A stretch of 64,000 nt of DNA. Origin: Odontocerum albicorne (lineage: Eukaryota > Arthropoda > Insecta > Trichoptera > Odontoceridae). Position numbers and translations under genes: made by a program. Below, piece by piece: positions 23,702 through 36,422 of the stretch. A model generated the notes under the pieces. The model was not told the origin of the DNA and made no database searches. It was given only the letters and a program-made list of their open reading frames with translations. Where the stretch lies: the NCBI GenBank assembly GCA_949825065.1, contig OX463844.1, positions 25,767,778-25,831,777 on the forward strand, read 5' to 3'. How positions within the stretch are numbered: position 1 is the first letter of the stretch; each line of letters begins with the position of its first letter.

Positions 23702-23954
23702 AATTTATTCAAATTGGTCCTGTTAATAAAAAGAGAGAAAGCTTTGAAGAAAATTAACGATGCAAACCCGTCAGTTTTCAAAACAATAATGTTTTGATCG
23801 ACTGATATAATAAGCAGCAAATGTTTGAAACAAATTAATCGTTTTTAATAGGCAATATTTATTTATTGAAAAAATTATGATGTCATTGTAGCTAGGGCGA
23901 CGCTGATCCAAGCTGTTTGTAATGTTATTTAAGATAAAAGTTAATACATTTATT

Positions 23955-24420
23955 TATGTTTTTTTAGAAGAACGAGTGAGTTACTAGACGAACCAACAGA
24001 GCGTTGTTATAGGAAACAAAGTCAAGAAGTACTAAAATACATGCATTCAAATAAAGCGAAATCAAGATCTGCTAAAATAATGATTTACAATAGCGCATTC
24101 GTACCTACATTGATGTATGGGAGTGAAACGTAGAATGAGTGAAAGGTGCCGAATAAATTCATGAACTGAGAATAATATACACGTGTAAGATATGTCATTG
24201 TACGTCAATATAAGAAATGTAATTATTTAGAATTAATTTGACCTAGAACTGATGGGTAACGTAGGGTGAAAAAGAGCACGTTGAGGGGGTTTGGACATGT
24301 TGGACGAATGGGTTATGAAAGACTGACTAAACTAATATGACTTGAGTGGGAGTCATAGAAGAGAACAACCGGAAAAAGCATTATTGTACCAAGTGCATAA
24401 GATTTTGAAAAAAGGAAAGT
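23955..24420 (+). mobile_element. RTE-like LINE fragment
   Basis: Relics on the plus strand include a PTLMYGSET-like block (about 24100-24135) and LRGFGHVGRMGYERLTKL (about 24270-24330), in the order found at the C-terminus of RTE-type ORF2. Stops and frameshifts are frequent. It is the same type as the 3.4-kb and 46.9-kb fragments. Confidence 0.68.
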
Positions 24421-24432
24421 TGAAGTTTTTAC

Positions 24433-24467
24433 AAAAATTGTAAAAAAAGAACTTTTTTACAATTTTT
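24433..24467. repeat. 15-bp A/T-rich hairpin
   Basis: AAAAATTGTAAAAAA (24433-24447) is complementary to 24453-24467 with a 5-nt spacer. It lies at the 3' edge of the LINE fragment. Confidence 0.75.
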
Positions 24468-24469
24468 TC

Positions 24470-26230
24470 TTTACTCAAAAACGGGAGTTTTTTTTACTTT
24501 TCATCTAAATTAATGTTTAAGCGGAGTATTTTAAGAGAAAAAAAACTGATGAAAGCTTGATCTAAACATTTAGAATAGCCTTCGAATATAAGTAACTTCT
24601 AAGGAAAAAGCCTCAATATTTCATGAACAATAAACATCCGCTTTACTTTAGCAGAGATGACATTTTTTTCCATACTATGAAAAAATACCGAAAAACTGAA
24701 AAAAAAATCCTCGTTAGGTGAAATTTATTAATATTACGACACAAGCTATTCAAAACAAACATTTATTCTTTTTACACACGAGTTAGATAAATTAGTTGTT
24801 AGAATTGCCTGTTGTTAAATAAAGTGATGACACTGTGGAGTAGGCCTAATTAAATTGAAAATAAGAAGTATAACTTCAGAAGCTCATAAAAAAAATGCAT
24901 TATTTTTATGTATGTACGAGTATATATTAAAGAGGCGCGTAGTATCACTGTCAGTGTTTTTCAAATGACACGGAGTTACAGATTTGGTAAAAGAAAAATA
25001 AATTGCAAAAGACAATCATAAAAATCGTTATCAACTTCACACCAAATATTTGAATTTAACGAAAGAAATTTTTTTTAAAGATATTTAAATTTTTTCTACT
25101 CAATTGCTTCAAATGTGAGTTAAAATTTTTTTTACGCATATTTGATACAAAAAAACACTACCAATGATACAATTTTTCCATGCAATGATAATTTAAGTGA
25201 TCACCCTAAAAATACAGTCAAATTATGATATAACATATAATACTTTCGTACAAAAAAGCAAACTATGCTTTTTTATCCATTGAACAAGTCTATGGCATGC
25301 AAATGTTTTTCCACTAAGATTTAAAAGTTTCCGACTTAAACAAGTTAGAGCGTGTATCGTCAGATACTACGCCAATCACGTACACCACATGATCATGCAA
25401 TATTAAAGTTTAAATTTTATAGAAGATGTGTTGTTTTGTTATATTCTGAAATGTTAAAAATTGAATATCATGAGGTTATCGAGTTTCTTTCAATATAAGC
25501 TTAATAACGTTAGCATCTGAATATCTATAAATTGGCTTTCATCGCCTGACCACGGGTGGGCGTGACTGGCATGGTATCTGTCCTTACACATTCTATTTTA
25601 TCCAGGCCGGAAACTTTTGGCTCCTTATGTTAAGTCAGAATAATTAGAAAAATATATCTTTAAATATATATTTATCAGCAATTTTATAGGGGTTAAGCCG
25701 TATATAAATTTGAGCAAGAAACACCAAAAAAATCAAGTCCACTAAAAACATAGTAAAAGTGTTGAAAACCAACGAAATATATTAATTATTACTTAAATTG
25801 TTGTCTATTTTGCTTTGGTCGTAAATTTCTTACTGTAATGAAGCGTGCGTCAAATTTAAGTAGATCGATATTTTCGAAAAAATGTATCATTAACTTTCAT
25901 AGCTCCATAAACATTGAATACAGGACGTGTTCTTGACCTTATACATGTAAATGGTGTAGGTGGCATTGGTGCAAGATTATTTCCATACTTGTATAGTTTG
26001 AATATTTATATAAATTTTATTGTCTCTTCGAATAGCGCAAGATTGTTATTTTATATTGACCTTTGCGTTTGCTTCTGAAAACAATCAACAATTCAAAAGT
26101 GTTGCTTTTGTATTTTGTAATCAGGTATAATGTGGCAGTTTATCATAAAAAAAAGTTAACAGTTTAATTTTCTCAAAAGAAAAATAAAAATAGTATTGGA
26201 TATAGTACTAAATTGTTGAACATAAATTTT
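24470..26230. other. AT-rich noncoding DNA
   Basis: No gene or repeat family recognised. TACGAGTA at 24915. Confidence 0.55.
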
Positions 26231-26235
26231 CCATT

Positions 26236-26410
26236 TAAATGTGTACATACTTACATACCATCACGCCATTTCCTTGTCGAGATAGGCATAGAGGACAGAT
26301 AACTAGATTTTCCTGTCTCGACACATATTATTTGCCTTTTATACATCCTAAAACCATTTTATACAACTTCTACAATTTTTCTGACTTTAAAATCAGCTTT
26401 CATTCAGCTC
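26236..26410 (-). mobile_element. RTE-like LINE 3' terminus
   Basis: On the minus strand the sequence aligns with the ends of the 3.4-kb (about 4050-4190) and 46.9-kb fragments: an A/G-rich stretch, a TGTATAAAAGGC-type segment, then CTGTCCTCTATGCCTA and a variable tail. It encodes only the last residues of the ORF. Confidence 0.5.
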
Positions 26411-26689
26411 CTATAAGTGCTAAATAGAGGAACGTAAACAAGAAAAAACTTTCTTATTTGCAGGACTGACCTCTCTCAGCCCAAACACGCAAAATGCTAC
26501 CAATACCTACAAGTGAATGACTCAAATGTGGCAAGACTGAACTAAAAATAATTTTAAATACAATACATAGTTTTTTTACATGCTGAGTTTATTTTTTCCA
26601 ACTATTTACTGGAGAAGGTAAACCTGGACTGTGATAAGTAGGGCTTAATAATGTGTATCAAATACTTAATATATTTTTATCGGTAGAAG

Positions 26690-27185
26690 GAAAGTACAGA
26701 CAAGGGCACCATTTGATATTAATAATGAAATTGTCGGACCAGTACAATAATATAAATATTTCGTATGCGGACTGAATTATCATTTTGATCAGTTTCAAGA
26801 GATCAAATTAAGAGTAGAGATGGCACGAAGCTGGTCTTTCATAATGCAGGATCTCCTCTACAACGAAGATGCCAATTTCAACTTACATGTACGAATTTTG
26901 CTTTGTTTTGTATAACATTATCTGTACTTCTCCGTGGTGTTGGAGCATGGACACATACTTAGCCCCCCACAATGAAACAAGAAGTTTTTGAAAATTTATG
27001 CTTTCGAATAATGCCGAGAGTGTCATGGGTAGACAAAATCCGCAATGATAACATTTTGAGATGGATGACTAAGATTGATAATATTATCCACTATCAAACG
27101 GGGAAAGTTGGAATACTTAAGGCAATGGATAATTTTCCTGGGGAAAAATCAGAACATGAGAAATGTGGGAAGAAGTCACATCTCC
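26690..27185 (+). mobile_element. LINE ORF2 fragment (post-palm region)
   Basis: Plus-strand pieces in order: YKYFVCGLNY, KLRVEMARSWSFIMQDL, HVRILLCFV, and FENLCFRIMPRVSWVDKIRN with NDNILRWM. These follow the conserved order 'FKYLG ... R...AR..F..M..L ... R..LL.CYV ... FE.WC.RRMLRISW.D..RN..VL..' of RTE/Jockey-like ORF2. The longest open stretch is 26972-27196. Frameshifts split the rest. The WVDKIRN block is well kept. Confidence 0.75.
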
Positions 27186-27333
27186 TGGTTGAATAACTTA
27201 CGGGAATACTTTCATTGTGATAAAATATATTTATTTGTTCTTCTAAGATAAGATAGTCATGACGATCGCTAACATCTAGAGAAGGGAACCTTTAAAGATG
27301 AAGAATAATACATATTTTTTTATATACAACATC

Positions 27334-27420
27334 GGCACCGTGGTCCAGGACCTAGCATGCCAGCTTTATACCAAGATGTTCCAGGTTCCATTCCCTGCGG
27401 TTTCCGTACTGATTTTACAG
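27334..27420 (+). mobile_element. tRNA-like SINE head
   Basis: An A box GTGGTCCAGGAC (27340-27351) and a B box GGTTCCATTCC (27384-27394) at tRNA-like spacing. The full cloverleaf does not close, so a SINE head or tRNA pseudogene is more likely than a working tRNA. Confidence 0.5.
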
Positions 27421-27424
27421 CGAG

Positions 27425-29220
27425 ATCTTTTAAGAATATCATAAATAATTGGAGAACTTTTGGGGGTTTAGTGTTACTAATTACAACTATATAATATCCT
27501 AGATTTTTTTAAATACATTTAGTTATGCTTTGACGTATGTGAGTGAAATTCCAACCTATTAATATTCCATCAATTATATTATTGCTACATCTTACTATGC
27601 GGTCATATGACGGTCAGCAGTGATTTAACTAAAATATAATTGATGTATGAAATAAAACAATTAGTTACGCTTCTAGTTCAGTGGTTGTTAATGAAAAAAA
27701 ATTATTACTGCAGCCGAAAACAATGTTGTTTCCAGATATGTACGGATCACCAATATGTTGAAATATACCATAGGTAGAATAGAAAAACAGAAATATTGTT
27801 TGTTAAACTAGCTGAGAACTTACACTGTCGATTCAAAAGACTTTCATTAATGAACTCATTAGTAACATAAAGCAACTCAAAATATTTTGTCATATTTAAA
27901 TTATTGCGACTTACAAAAATAACAACGTACCACATCCTAGTCCAAACATGTGATCATGTTTAATGTTGATCGATTAAAATTAATTCAAAAAAATCAATCG
28001 ATTTAGAACAAAATATCCCAGTTTTTCTTTATAAAATCGAACTGCGAATAAATAAGCTCTCTTAATGTTTATGTTTTTACTAAGAATCACCTGGAATCAT
28101 TTTCGGAAGAACAGTAACGTGATATTAAAGGTAATACTCGTATCTTTATAAGTAGCCTCTTGTGAGTCTAAGAATAATATTATGTAGTGTAAGTTGTAGC
28201 CGTTGTTATGAAACCTGTCAAATATCTTATTCAGATATACGACCCGATGAGCCAAGAGTGATGGACAAATTTATTAAGATCATTATTATTTTTTTAATAT
28301 CATCACAACAAAGCGTAACATTTAAATATTTAAAAGAACATTGACGTCTGTGTTCTCTTCAAGGTCAAGTTATATAAATTTTAAACACTTTTTTATTCTG
28401 AATATAAAAATAAAATAAATTCACAAAATCTACAGTATTCTCTTCTATTAAAGTTTTTTAAGACAAAGTATATTATTATTTCGACATTTTAATAATAAAA
28501 CTAAAAATATATGAGAGAAAAAATATTTACTTTCACGTTAAGAATTATTTAATAAACTCAAAATATATGTATACAGCAAAAACTTTTTATATTGCGTTGA
28601 AATTTATTTATGGAGGTGGATATGATATTAAACTATATTTATGTGCGAGAACATATTTTTCGGTTACTAGATAATTCTGATTTTTTAATCAAGATACCAT
28701 TACTAAAACATAAAAATATACAACATGGTATTGCTAATTGGATATGCGTTCAGTATTCAACAAATTAGGCAAATGCCGGTGTCTTGTTGGGCATCTTTAT
28801 TTCCGTTTCAATACATGGTTCCGGTTCAGATCACAATTAATTTTGGTTTCATTTTGAACTATTTTTACAAGATATAATAAATGATACATATACATTTTTC
28901 AACGATATATCATAATAAATTTAAAATAAAATGTCCTCTTAAGCATTAAAAATAGTTAAATTAAGCCAAGACAAAAGCTTCGTCTCCTTCATTCATTGGA
29001 TAACTTTTGGGGTTTCAGTGTCACTGACTCAGTGTGTTTGACACGCGTAATCAGAGTCAAAGACCTACGAAGGGAGGTCGATTATGTCGTGGAATGACGG
29101 TGGAAAAGGGATTTTTTTTTAACTTTTCCTTTTTAATATATTCACCATTAACTCTTAATTTACTGATCTTTCCAAAAACTTATTCACACACGCGAAAAAA
29201 AAAACTTTTGCCCTCAAAAT
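27425..29220. other. AT-rich noncoding DNA
   Basis: Nothing recognised. TACTCGTA at 28135. Confidence 0.55.
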
Positions 29221-29224
29221 AAGC

Positions 29225-29795
29225 TGACGTTGCATTTTTAACTTTCTTATCGTCCGTAAATTTGAATTTTCAATGTTTTTCCAATCATGGATTAGCGCTA
29301 CGCTCAAACAGAAATTGTTTATTGGCCTTTCCAGTTCACCGCTCCTCTTTCTTTACGTCGTCCTTTACTGTCCACGCAGAGAGACTCTGGAATCAGTTAC
29401 AAACCAATATAAGACTCGCTCCGTCCTTGGCATGCTTTAAAAAGCGACTGAAAAATCTCTTAATTTCTAGTCAGTAAAATAACGTATTTCATTCCTGATT
29501 TTTCTTTTCCTTTCCTCTCCACCATCCCTTCCTTTCCTTTTGATTGATAATATTTCACTTTATATGAAAAATAATGTTCGGGTGACTGCCCGTCTTTGTG
29601 GGGTTCGTGGGTATGTGCTCACGTATATGTTTGTGGATTTCGTGGGGATGGATAGATTTGAATGATTTATGCGACCACGTAACTAGCTTCATTTACTTTT
29701 GTCTGGTTGGTTCGAAGAGATTGCCGCCTGGCAATAAGCCCACCAGATTGTATTTCCAATAAAAGTGTTAAACAAATAAATAAATAAAAAAAATC
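29225..29795 (+). mobile_element. 3' end of a non-LTR retrotransposon
   Basis: An open stretch (29262-29477) encodes a C-terminal ORF2 tail containing NRNCLLAFPVHRSSFFT, LWNQL and IRLAPSLACFKKRLKNLL, a pattern common to the ends of Jockey/CR1-like ORF2 proteins. A 300-bp 3' UTR follows, ending in AAATAAATAAATAAA. The last 90 bp (TCTGGTTGGTTCGAAGAGAT, TGGCAATAAGCCC, AAAAGTGTTAAACAA) recur as the tail of SINEs at 16.9 and 63.1 kb. It is 5'-truncated. A mariner relic starts about 30 bp downstream. Confidence 0.8.
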
Positions 29796-29824
29796 TTTCT
29801 TAGAAGTTTTATTCTCATATTTGG

Positions 29825-30689
29825 AAATAAATAATAGTTAGACGGAGCCAGATCTGGGCTGTATGGAGGATGATTTAATGTTTAAAAGCCACAGCTGTGA
29901 AGAGTGGCCAATACAGAAATGCTTTTGTACGCGATTGCATTGTCTTGTAAATCCCTTTTGTCCATTTTTCTCCTCTCCTTTTCTCCTTCTCAGCTTCTTT
30001 TAATTGCATCAATATTTCAGAATAGTACTCTCCAGTAATTGTGGTGCCTTTATCTTTGTAATCTATCAGCAGTTTGTCTTCCGCATCCCAAAATCTAGCA
30101 AAGCCATTTTGAACTTTTAAGGGGGCTGTGTGCCGTTTTTGTGCCACTGCATGGATTCCTGTTTTGACTCAGGCTTATAGCGATGAACCCAAATTTCATT
30201 TCAAGTAAGAAATGGGCTCAAAATCTCATCTTTGTTGTTTTTGCAGAGGTCCAAAAACTGTCGTAAACATTCTACGTGTTGTTTTTGAAATGGTGTGAGA
30301 ATACTCTGGGCTGCACTCACTTTTGACATCTCTAGATGCTGATGGAGGATATTCAAAATTGTTGTAGGTGATACTCCAATCATCTCTGCTAGCTATTGTT
30401 TCTTTAGGCGGGCATCTTCTAGCACAAGCTTTTCTACTTTTTTGACGATGTTTGAAGAAGTGGTCTCAACAGGCCGTCTTGGTCGGAGGTCGTCTTCAAT
30501 AGATTCTCTACCTTACTTAAAAAGTCTATGCCACTTGTTAACCATCGTTTTTTCAAGGTAACAGTCTCCGTAAACTGTAAATATTTCTCCTAAAATGATT
30601 TGTGGTGTTTTCCCTTGTTTTGTGATAAACTTAATGACGGCGCGATACTCAATTGTTTCCGTACATGGGATGTTCTTAACGTTTGACAT
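29825..30689 (-). mobile_element. Mariner transposase relic with all-but-one catalytic Asp lost
   Basis: The minus strand starts at 30689 with MSNVKNIPCTETIEYRAVIK and continues through a helix-turn-helix region (VNKWHRLFK), IGVSPTTILNILHQHLEMSK and FLDLCKNNKDE. The first catalytic block is T-stop-NEIWVHRYKP (Asp to Asn). Then come LLIDYKDKGTTITGEYYSEI, LQDNA (second Asp kept, frameshifted) and HPPYSPDLAPSN (third Asp to Asn). The sequence stops just after this motif, so the C-terminus is missing. No terminal repeats were identified. It is an old, dead copy of a different subfamily from the 17.1/40.5-kb pair. Confidence 0.85.
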
Positions 30690-30699
30690 ACTCTCCCGA

Positions 30700-31375
30700 C
30701 CATATTTTAAAATACACTGCCAAAATTAGACTGAAACTTGGTGAATATACTATACTAATGAGTCATATTATCCAAACATGCGCATGCGCACTAGCACCCT
30801 CCCTTAACCCCTTCGTTCTTCGAATTTATGACCTCCCCTCATAAGCCATATCGAATACCTTTTGTGGGCATTTATCTATTGTCAGTGCAGTGTCTTATTT
30901 TCTTTGAAAATTCCTCGTTCAAAGCGGTATCTTGCAAAATACTAATAGCGTCATTTCACTGAGCTGTCTCTGTGCCAGAAAGGTTTTTGGATAAGCTACA
31001 ATAAAATTTCTTCTTCTTTTGTATTGTTTTACAATTTTGGTGTATACAATACCACCATGTGTGTTTATTGGCATGTGTTAATCTCTTACAACAAACCAAA
31101 GGGTGCTAGCAAGGCAAGTGTTTCAAAAAATTGGACTCCATCAAGAATGAGCCCGCAACCCTTGGGACGGGAGACATTCGTCTTACCAAGTAGACATCAG
31201 AGATCATACTGAAAGTTCTTGCCTAGTATCTAGTAGCATACTTGTCATCTTGTAGCATCTTGTATTCTACAGCCACAGTCGGAGATGTATCGGAATTAAA
31301 ACATCAGTTCATTGTCTCTCGTAGACAGAAGAAAGCCTTCATCACCACTTATGTGCCATTTGTTTCTTCTTGGAG
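30700..31375. other. Noncoding DNA
   Basis: No gene recognised. The right-hand end of the mariner relic should lie here, but no inverted repeat is apparent. Confidence 0.45.
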
Positions 31376-31379
31376 TGTT

Positions 31380-31525
31380 TATAAAACTGGACCGGAACTT
31401 TTTAAGTAAAAAAATGGGAATATTTACTGAAATCGAACCTACAGCTCTACTCTCCTCGCTTTTATGACAAGCATATCTTTAAAGTAGGTCTTACCAACAA
31501 GGTCGTTGAAGTCGTCGTGTTTTCT
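31380..31525 (-). mobile_element. tRNA-derived SINE
   Basis: Minus-strand head with an A-box-like CGACCTTGTTGG (31505-31494) and a B box AGGTTCGATTTC (31440-31429). The head's 5' end matches the 13.8-kb SINE (ACGACGACTTC-type start, then CTTGTTGGTAA). A body with CTTAAAAAGTTCCGG follows. Confidence 0.65.
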
Positions 31526-31529
31526 TGAA

Positions 31530-32475
31530 AAACAATACATTTAGGTTAATCACCTTAATCTATTTGTTCTTCTTGGTGATTTGAATTATCATGAATGACG
31601 TAGAATAATAATAGATTCCGAGTTTTTTTTTCAGATAAATGGATCATTTTCTTGAGAAACGTGAATAATTCATGAAGTATTAAATAGTGAACTATGAATG
31701 GAAAATTTCCGATCGTTTTTTTCATTTGAATAGGTTTTTCATTAATTTTCAGCGAAATCGTTGGTTTTGTTATCAAGACTGGTAGAAGAATAAAGTCAGT
31801 TTTACTAACTTAAAAAAATACTAAATAAAAAAAAATCTCAAAGGGTTGAGATGTACAGCCCTCAATGAGAGCTCTTGTTTAAATTAGAAAGCTCATAGGA
31901 TTCAAACGTATATTTTCACATTTGCTGGACCAGTCTACAGAATAACGGCATTACCAGTCAATGAAACATAAGCGCTCTTCCAATGAACCACAGGGTTGAG
32001 TGGAAGGTGTTCTATACGCTTTTATTTGTTTTAGTGAAATATTGTAATGTGTATTTGAAGATTTCAAAGCAAAAAGTATTACAAACAATACTACCATATA
32101 TGTGAGCACTAAAACTAAAAAAACTAGTATAAACCTCAAATGCCACATAAATATTCACTAAATGAGCAGTGTGACTGGATTTCACAAAAATATAAATATA
32201 ACTACGGTCAATAATACATATATGTTAAATGTTTATTTTACTAAAATGTAATGTCGTTTCTGTAAATTCTAATCTTGAGAAACAATATATTCATTTTGGT
32301 CCTGTTTATATTATTGTAAAGTTTATTGTAAGGTTTCGGTGTTTTAACAACGACCTTTTTTAGGAAGTCAAGATATGTATTTAGTAAATCGCAGAAAAAT
32401 TATCGTCAGTGCACATTAAATCTGATACGCTGACCAAAATTATAAAAGATATTTCCAAGTATGAATGAACTGTAG
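31530..32475. other. AT-rich noncoding DNA
   Basis: Nothing recognised. Confidence 0.55.
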
Positions 32476-32480
32476 GATTA

Positions 32481-32790
32481 CTTAATCCCCGCTGCCCTGG
32501 GGGCTAACTATAGTAGATAAGTACGACCTACCTTAATCCCCGCTGCCCTGGGGACTAAACGATAGTAGATAAGTACCACCTACCTTAATCCCCGCTGCCC
32601 TGGGGGCTAACGATAGTAGATAAGTACGACCTGCCTTAATCCGCGCTGCCCTGGGGGCTAACGATAGTAGATAAGTACGACTTACCTTAATCCCCGCTGC
32701 CCTGGGGGCTAACGATAGTAGATAAGTACGACCTACCTTAATCCCCGCTGCCCTGGGGACTAACGATAGTAAGTACGACCTACCTTTCCG
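32481..32790. repeat. 51-bp GC-rich minisatellite, 6 units
   Basis: Units start at 32481, 32532, 32584, 32635, 32686 and 32737. Each begins CTTAATCCCCGCTGCCCTGG and then carries CTAACGATAGTAGATAAGTA. One unit has a single inserted base. Since 51 is 17 codons, the minus strand stays open over several units and encodes a repeating TYLLSLAPRAAGIKV peptide. The inserted base and the lack of a gene context argue against real coding. GC content is far above the flanks. Confidence 0.95.
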
Positions 32791-32794
32791 TTGT

Positions 32795-33410
32795 AAGCAC
32801 ATGCTTCCGATGCATCATCTGTTGCCTGAATAGTCCACTTACAGTATTAGCAGGGAGGACCAAGATCTGAGTGAATGTAATGAAATGTAAATAGTCTGAA
32901 TGAGTGGACATGTTATTAGTTGTAAGAATTGTTATGTAATTATTAGTATGTAGGTGTTAACTATTTCTAAGAAAGTAGATACTCGTATTATGATAGTTAA
33001 TATAAAAAAAACATACAGGAAATTGAAATAAGGTTAGTTTATAGTTTTAATATAGTAGTTTTTAAGTAATAAATTCGTACAAAGGTATAGCTTTTAGCAA
33101 AAAAAAAATTTGTTTAATTCTATTAAAAAATTACAGTATTTTTTTTGAATGAATACCTTATTTTGTTTATTTATTTATTCCTTTCTGACGGGTGCTACCG
33201 TTGTAGAGAATAAAAATGTAATGTTGTTAAAAAAAAGCACTTCAATTCAGTTTAAATCTGAGAAACCAACAAAAGTAAATGAAATTTGTAATAATATTAA
33301 AACACACCAAATCTTAAAATCAACATATAAAACAAAAAAAAAACTTTTTCACATAAAATAGAGAAAAACTAATTATGAAAATTCACGAAAAATATATTAC
33401 AACAAAAAAG
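32795..33410. other. AT-rich noncoding DNA
   Basis: No gene recognised. TACTCGTA at 32990. Confidence 0.5.
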
Positions 33411-33414
33411 TTTA

Positions 33415-33558
33415 AAAACCGGAAGTTATTGTATAAAAAAAAATGAAAGGACGACAACTCAGGAAGAAAATTAAAAAATAAAATTTCCCGAAACAATAAA
33501 ATACAGCTTTTTTGCAAGACACTCCGAAAACAACAACGCCCCAGAGTTGAGATCACTG
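33415..33558 (-). mobile_element. Possible hAT-like end
   Basis: On the minus strand from 33558 the sequence begins CAGTGATCTCAACTCTGGGG, then CGTTGTTGTTTTCGG. This resembles hAT terminal repeats of the CAGTG-TC..AAC type. No partner end or target duplication was found. Confidence 0.35.
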
Positions 33559-33559
33559 C

Positions 33560-35765
33560 ATTAGATTTTAGAACTCGATCGATTTATATTTCCCTCTAGA
33601 ACAATTGGAAATATCGATGTTCATTATGTTTCCCAGTCTGTATAAGGGACGTGCAAAATATTCCATATATTGTAGTGTAGACCTTATCCCAGAAGACTGT
33701 TAAAATGAAATAATCTGTCTAAAATATTAAAGCCATCATTGATGTGAATTCCTCGTAAACAATTCCATTGTTCAAGAGTCCCCAGATAAACATTTTATGG
33801 CAGATTATTATGATTAGTATAATGGTTAGCTTACAATAACTGCTTTCGAACTTTCTAATTGAAGACTATTTAGTGCTTTTAAAGTAGGACAAAGTAGTTG
33901 GTTTCTTGGTGATGTCTTTTACTAGAGATCTATCGAGCTTTCAGGTGTTTTTTCTTTTCCCTTCAGAAAACGAATTTCCTGTAATCAACGTATATGATTC
34001 TTATGCGGAAGTTTAATTTAAAAAATGACGGAAATCATCCTCGTATTTTTAGTGGTTTTCCATATTTTCAGTGTTTCAGAAATATATTTTCGTTGAATGC
34101 TATATATTCTAGATATTTTTTTTGATTTGGTCGTCATGAGTGGTAAACAGCGTTTCAAAGCGAACACCATCTTCGAGTGAACGGATTTTTTATACCACAT
34201 TTGATACACAATCGCTTCCTCTATCGTTGCTATGCACTGTATATACTATATCATTATTAAGTTTATATCCCATTGTTTTTCATTAAGTTTATATCCCATT
34301 GATTTCCTACAAACCTTAACTACAAGTAATCCCTCCTATAAGCCCAAGCACTCATATATCATATATGTCGCAATAACATCCACACTCCTTTCCACTGCCT
34401 ACTTTTTTGCAACTTTTGCCTTTATTGAATTTGGCACCTCATGGGAGTCAAATAGGCATAGTGCTTTTGAGCAAAATATGTTCTTACTCTAGGGAAGGTG
34501 AAAGTTTGACCATTTGCCGCGCGTGTCACGTGTTTCTGCTAAATTTGTATTTTCTTTTTTTACGATAGTACCAGAAAATAGATTTTTAGTGTAAGTTGAC
34601 ATGGTTATGAATCCAATACTCCCTGAAAATTCCGCTGTGGGATTCTCGACAGGAGTTTAAATATTTTTTTTTTTAAATATTTTTTTTTATTTTATAAATA
34701 ACAATGTGGAAATATTATCATTGTTACCAGAAAATATCAACAATCCTTTGCCAATGCAATAAAAATTTCCCGCTTTACTAATAACACTGTCCAGTGACGA
34801 GACACAGATGATACCTCTTTAAAAACAAAACTCGATCACGAAAACATCAACCCGACCCACTGATAAGCACCCCATCAGTTTATTAATGTGCGTTGATTGT
34901 AATTACAGAGGCCAATATCAATAATTACAGCAAATTCATTTCCACTCCTCTTATAAATCTGTTCGCTTTGACAGCTTAATACCATATATTGAAAAAATCC
35001 ATATATTGAAAATAAAGCTTATGCATACATGTTTTATTTTCCCTTCACGATCTCAGTTTGTTTTGTTTCATTTTCAGCTAAGCAGCATTAGGTAAATTAC
35101 ATAATTAATAGTTGTAATCGCCAATTCACTTATTATAACTGATGTTGATTATTATTTTAAAATACCATATTTTGAGTATTTTTACCCGCTCGAACTTTGT
35201 TTCTAAGTTAAACCTAAGCTTTATTCATTCTATCATCATGAATTTCTATCTCATGGAGATTTCCCCACGGTTTTAATATTTTTATCATTTCATTTTCATG
35301 TTACTTTTCTGCCGACGGTGATTCGTTTTGAAAATATATTGAAGAAAGTTTAAAATATTTTTTTGAAATAAAACATTTTATATTGGAACTTATATTTGAT
35401 TAATTATCTAAAGCTCTCATTGAAGCCAAATGACATATTTTATATTAAATAATAACTAAAATACAGCTTATTGTCACATATAACTGATCTTATTAAAAAA
35501 AAAATTTTTTACACAATTCCTCTAATTTATTCTGAAATCATTGTCACCGTGAAAATCATACATTTTCTATCGATGATCCCAAATTCCTACATATCATTCG
35601 TAACGGAAATAAATTGGACAGATTCGAGTCCCTAGAAATTTCTAAGTCAGTACATCGTGGTAAACATCTGGAAAACACATATACTCCTAGAATCTCGCCG
35701 CTGCTCGCTGAGATTGTCTCCTCCCTCTCTCCACCCACAATTCCCAACCCGAATGTTTACCGTTA
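33560..35765. other. AT-rich noncoding DNA
   Basis: No gene. A 20-bp direct repeat (ATTAAGTTTATATCCCATTG) lies at 34256-34275 and 34282-34301. Confidence 0.5.
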
Positions 35766-35769
35766 GAAG

Positions 35770-35990
35770 CGTGTATGTCGGTACCAGTTCGAATAGAATT
35801 TAGGTACCAGTTCGAATAGAATTAGTCTCGTTTGTGCTCCCCTGATGATGAGGGGAAAGCCTTGAAACCGGTAGGGTTATACCGTTACAAAAAGTGGAAT
35901 AAACAGTGTTTGATAAAATAAATTACAATGTCTTTAAGCCTCCACAATGTTAATGCCTTAACTATAAATAATATATTATTTGAATATTGT
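35770..35990 (+). repeat. Dispersed repeat with hammerhead-like core, plus a 2x short direct repeat
   Basis: A direct duplication of GGTACCAGTTCGAATAGAAT (35780-35823) precedes CTGATGA (35842-35848), GAGGGGAAAGCCTT and GAAAC (35864-35868). A perfect hairpin CGGTA/TACCG follows (35869-35873 with 35880-35884). The downstream part (AAAAAGTGGAATAAACAGTG, then CCTCCACAATGTTAATGCC) is shared with the 5.0-kb and 56.7-kb copies. Confidence 0.75.
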
Positions 35991-36169
35991 CAGGACTGTA
36001 TTTGATAAATTGCATAGTTCACATCCCCGATATTAAATTCCCGACATTTCATGCTTCCTGAAACATGTGTCTCGGCTAGTAACTGGAAACAAAATAATTT
36101 AGTATATTTTTAATACTGTCGCTAAGATTAAGTCAATAAAAGAAAAGGTTCTCTTAAAGGGTCACCGCC

Positions 36170-36400
36170 TTGGAGTACAAGACTATATCCCGAATTGTAA
36201 AGAATTCCATGGTCATTGTTTGTTTAGGAAAAAGGGTCTATAATAAATTCAACTTTGTTTTGGTTATACAAATGGAATATTGCACTGCCAACTTAGGTGG
36301 TCGTCTCGGGTTGTAAAACTACATCCCGGATTGTAATGAATTCCATGGTCATTGTTTGTTTAGGAAAAAGGATCTATAATAAATTCTTCTTTGTAGTTAT
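36170..36400 (+). repeat. 136-bp tandem duplication
   Basis: A segment around 36176-36258 recurs at 36312-36397 with few changes (both contain AATTCCATGGTCATTGTTTG and AGGAAAAAGG, then TCTATAATAAATTC), offset 136 bp. It lies just upstream of the LTR-like block and may belong to the same element. Confidence 0.8.
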
Positions 36401-36422
36401 TTTCTATTGTAAAGTATGGAAT

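Noticed and set aside
32533..32802. 89-codon minus-strand frame with a 17-residue repeat
   Set aside because: It is a by-product of the 51-bp period; one unit has a frame-breaking base and no gene context exists.
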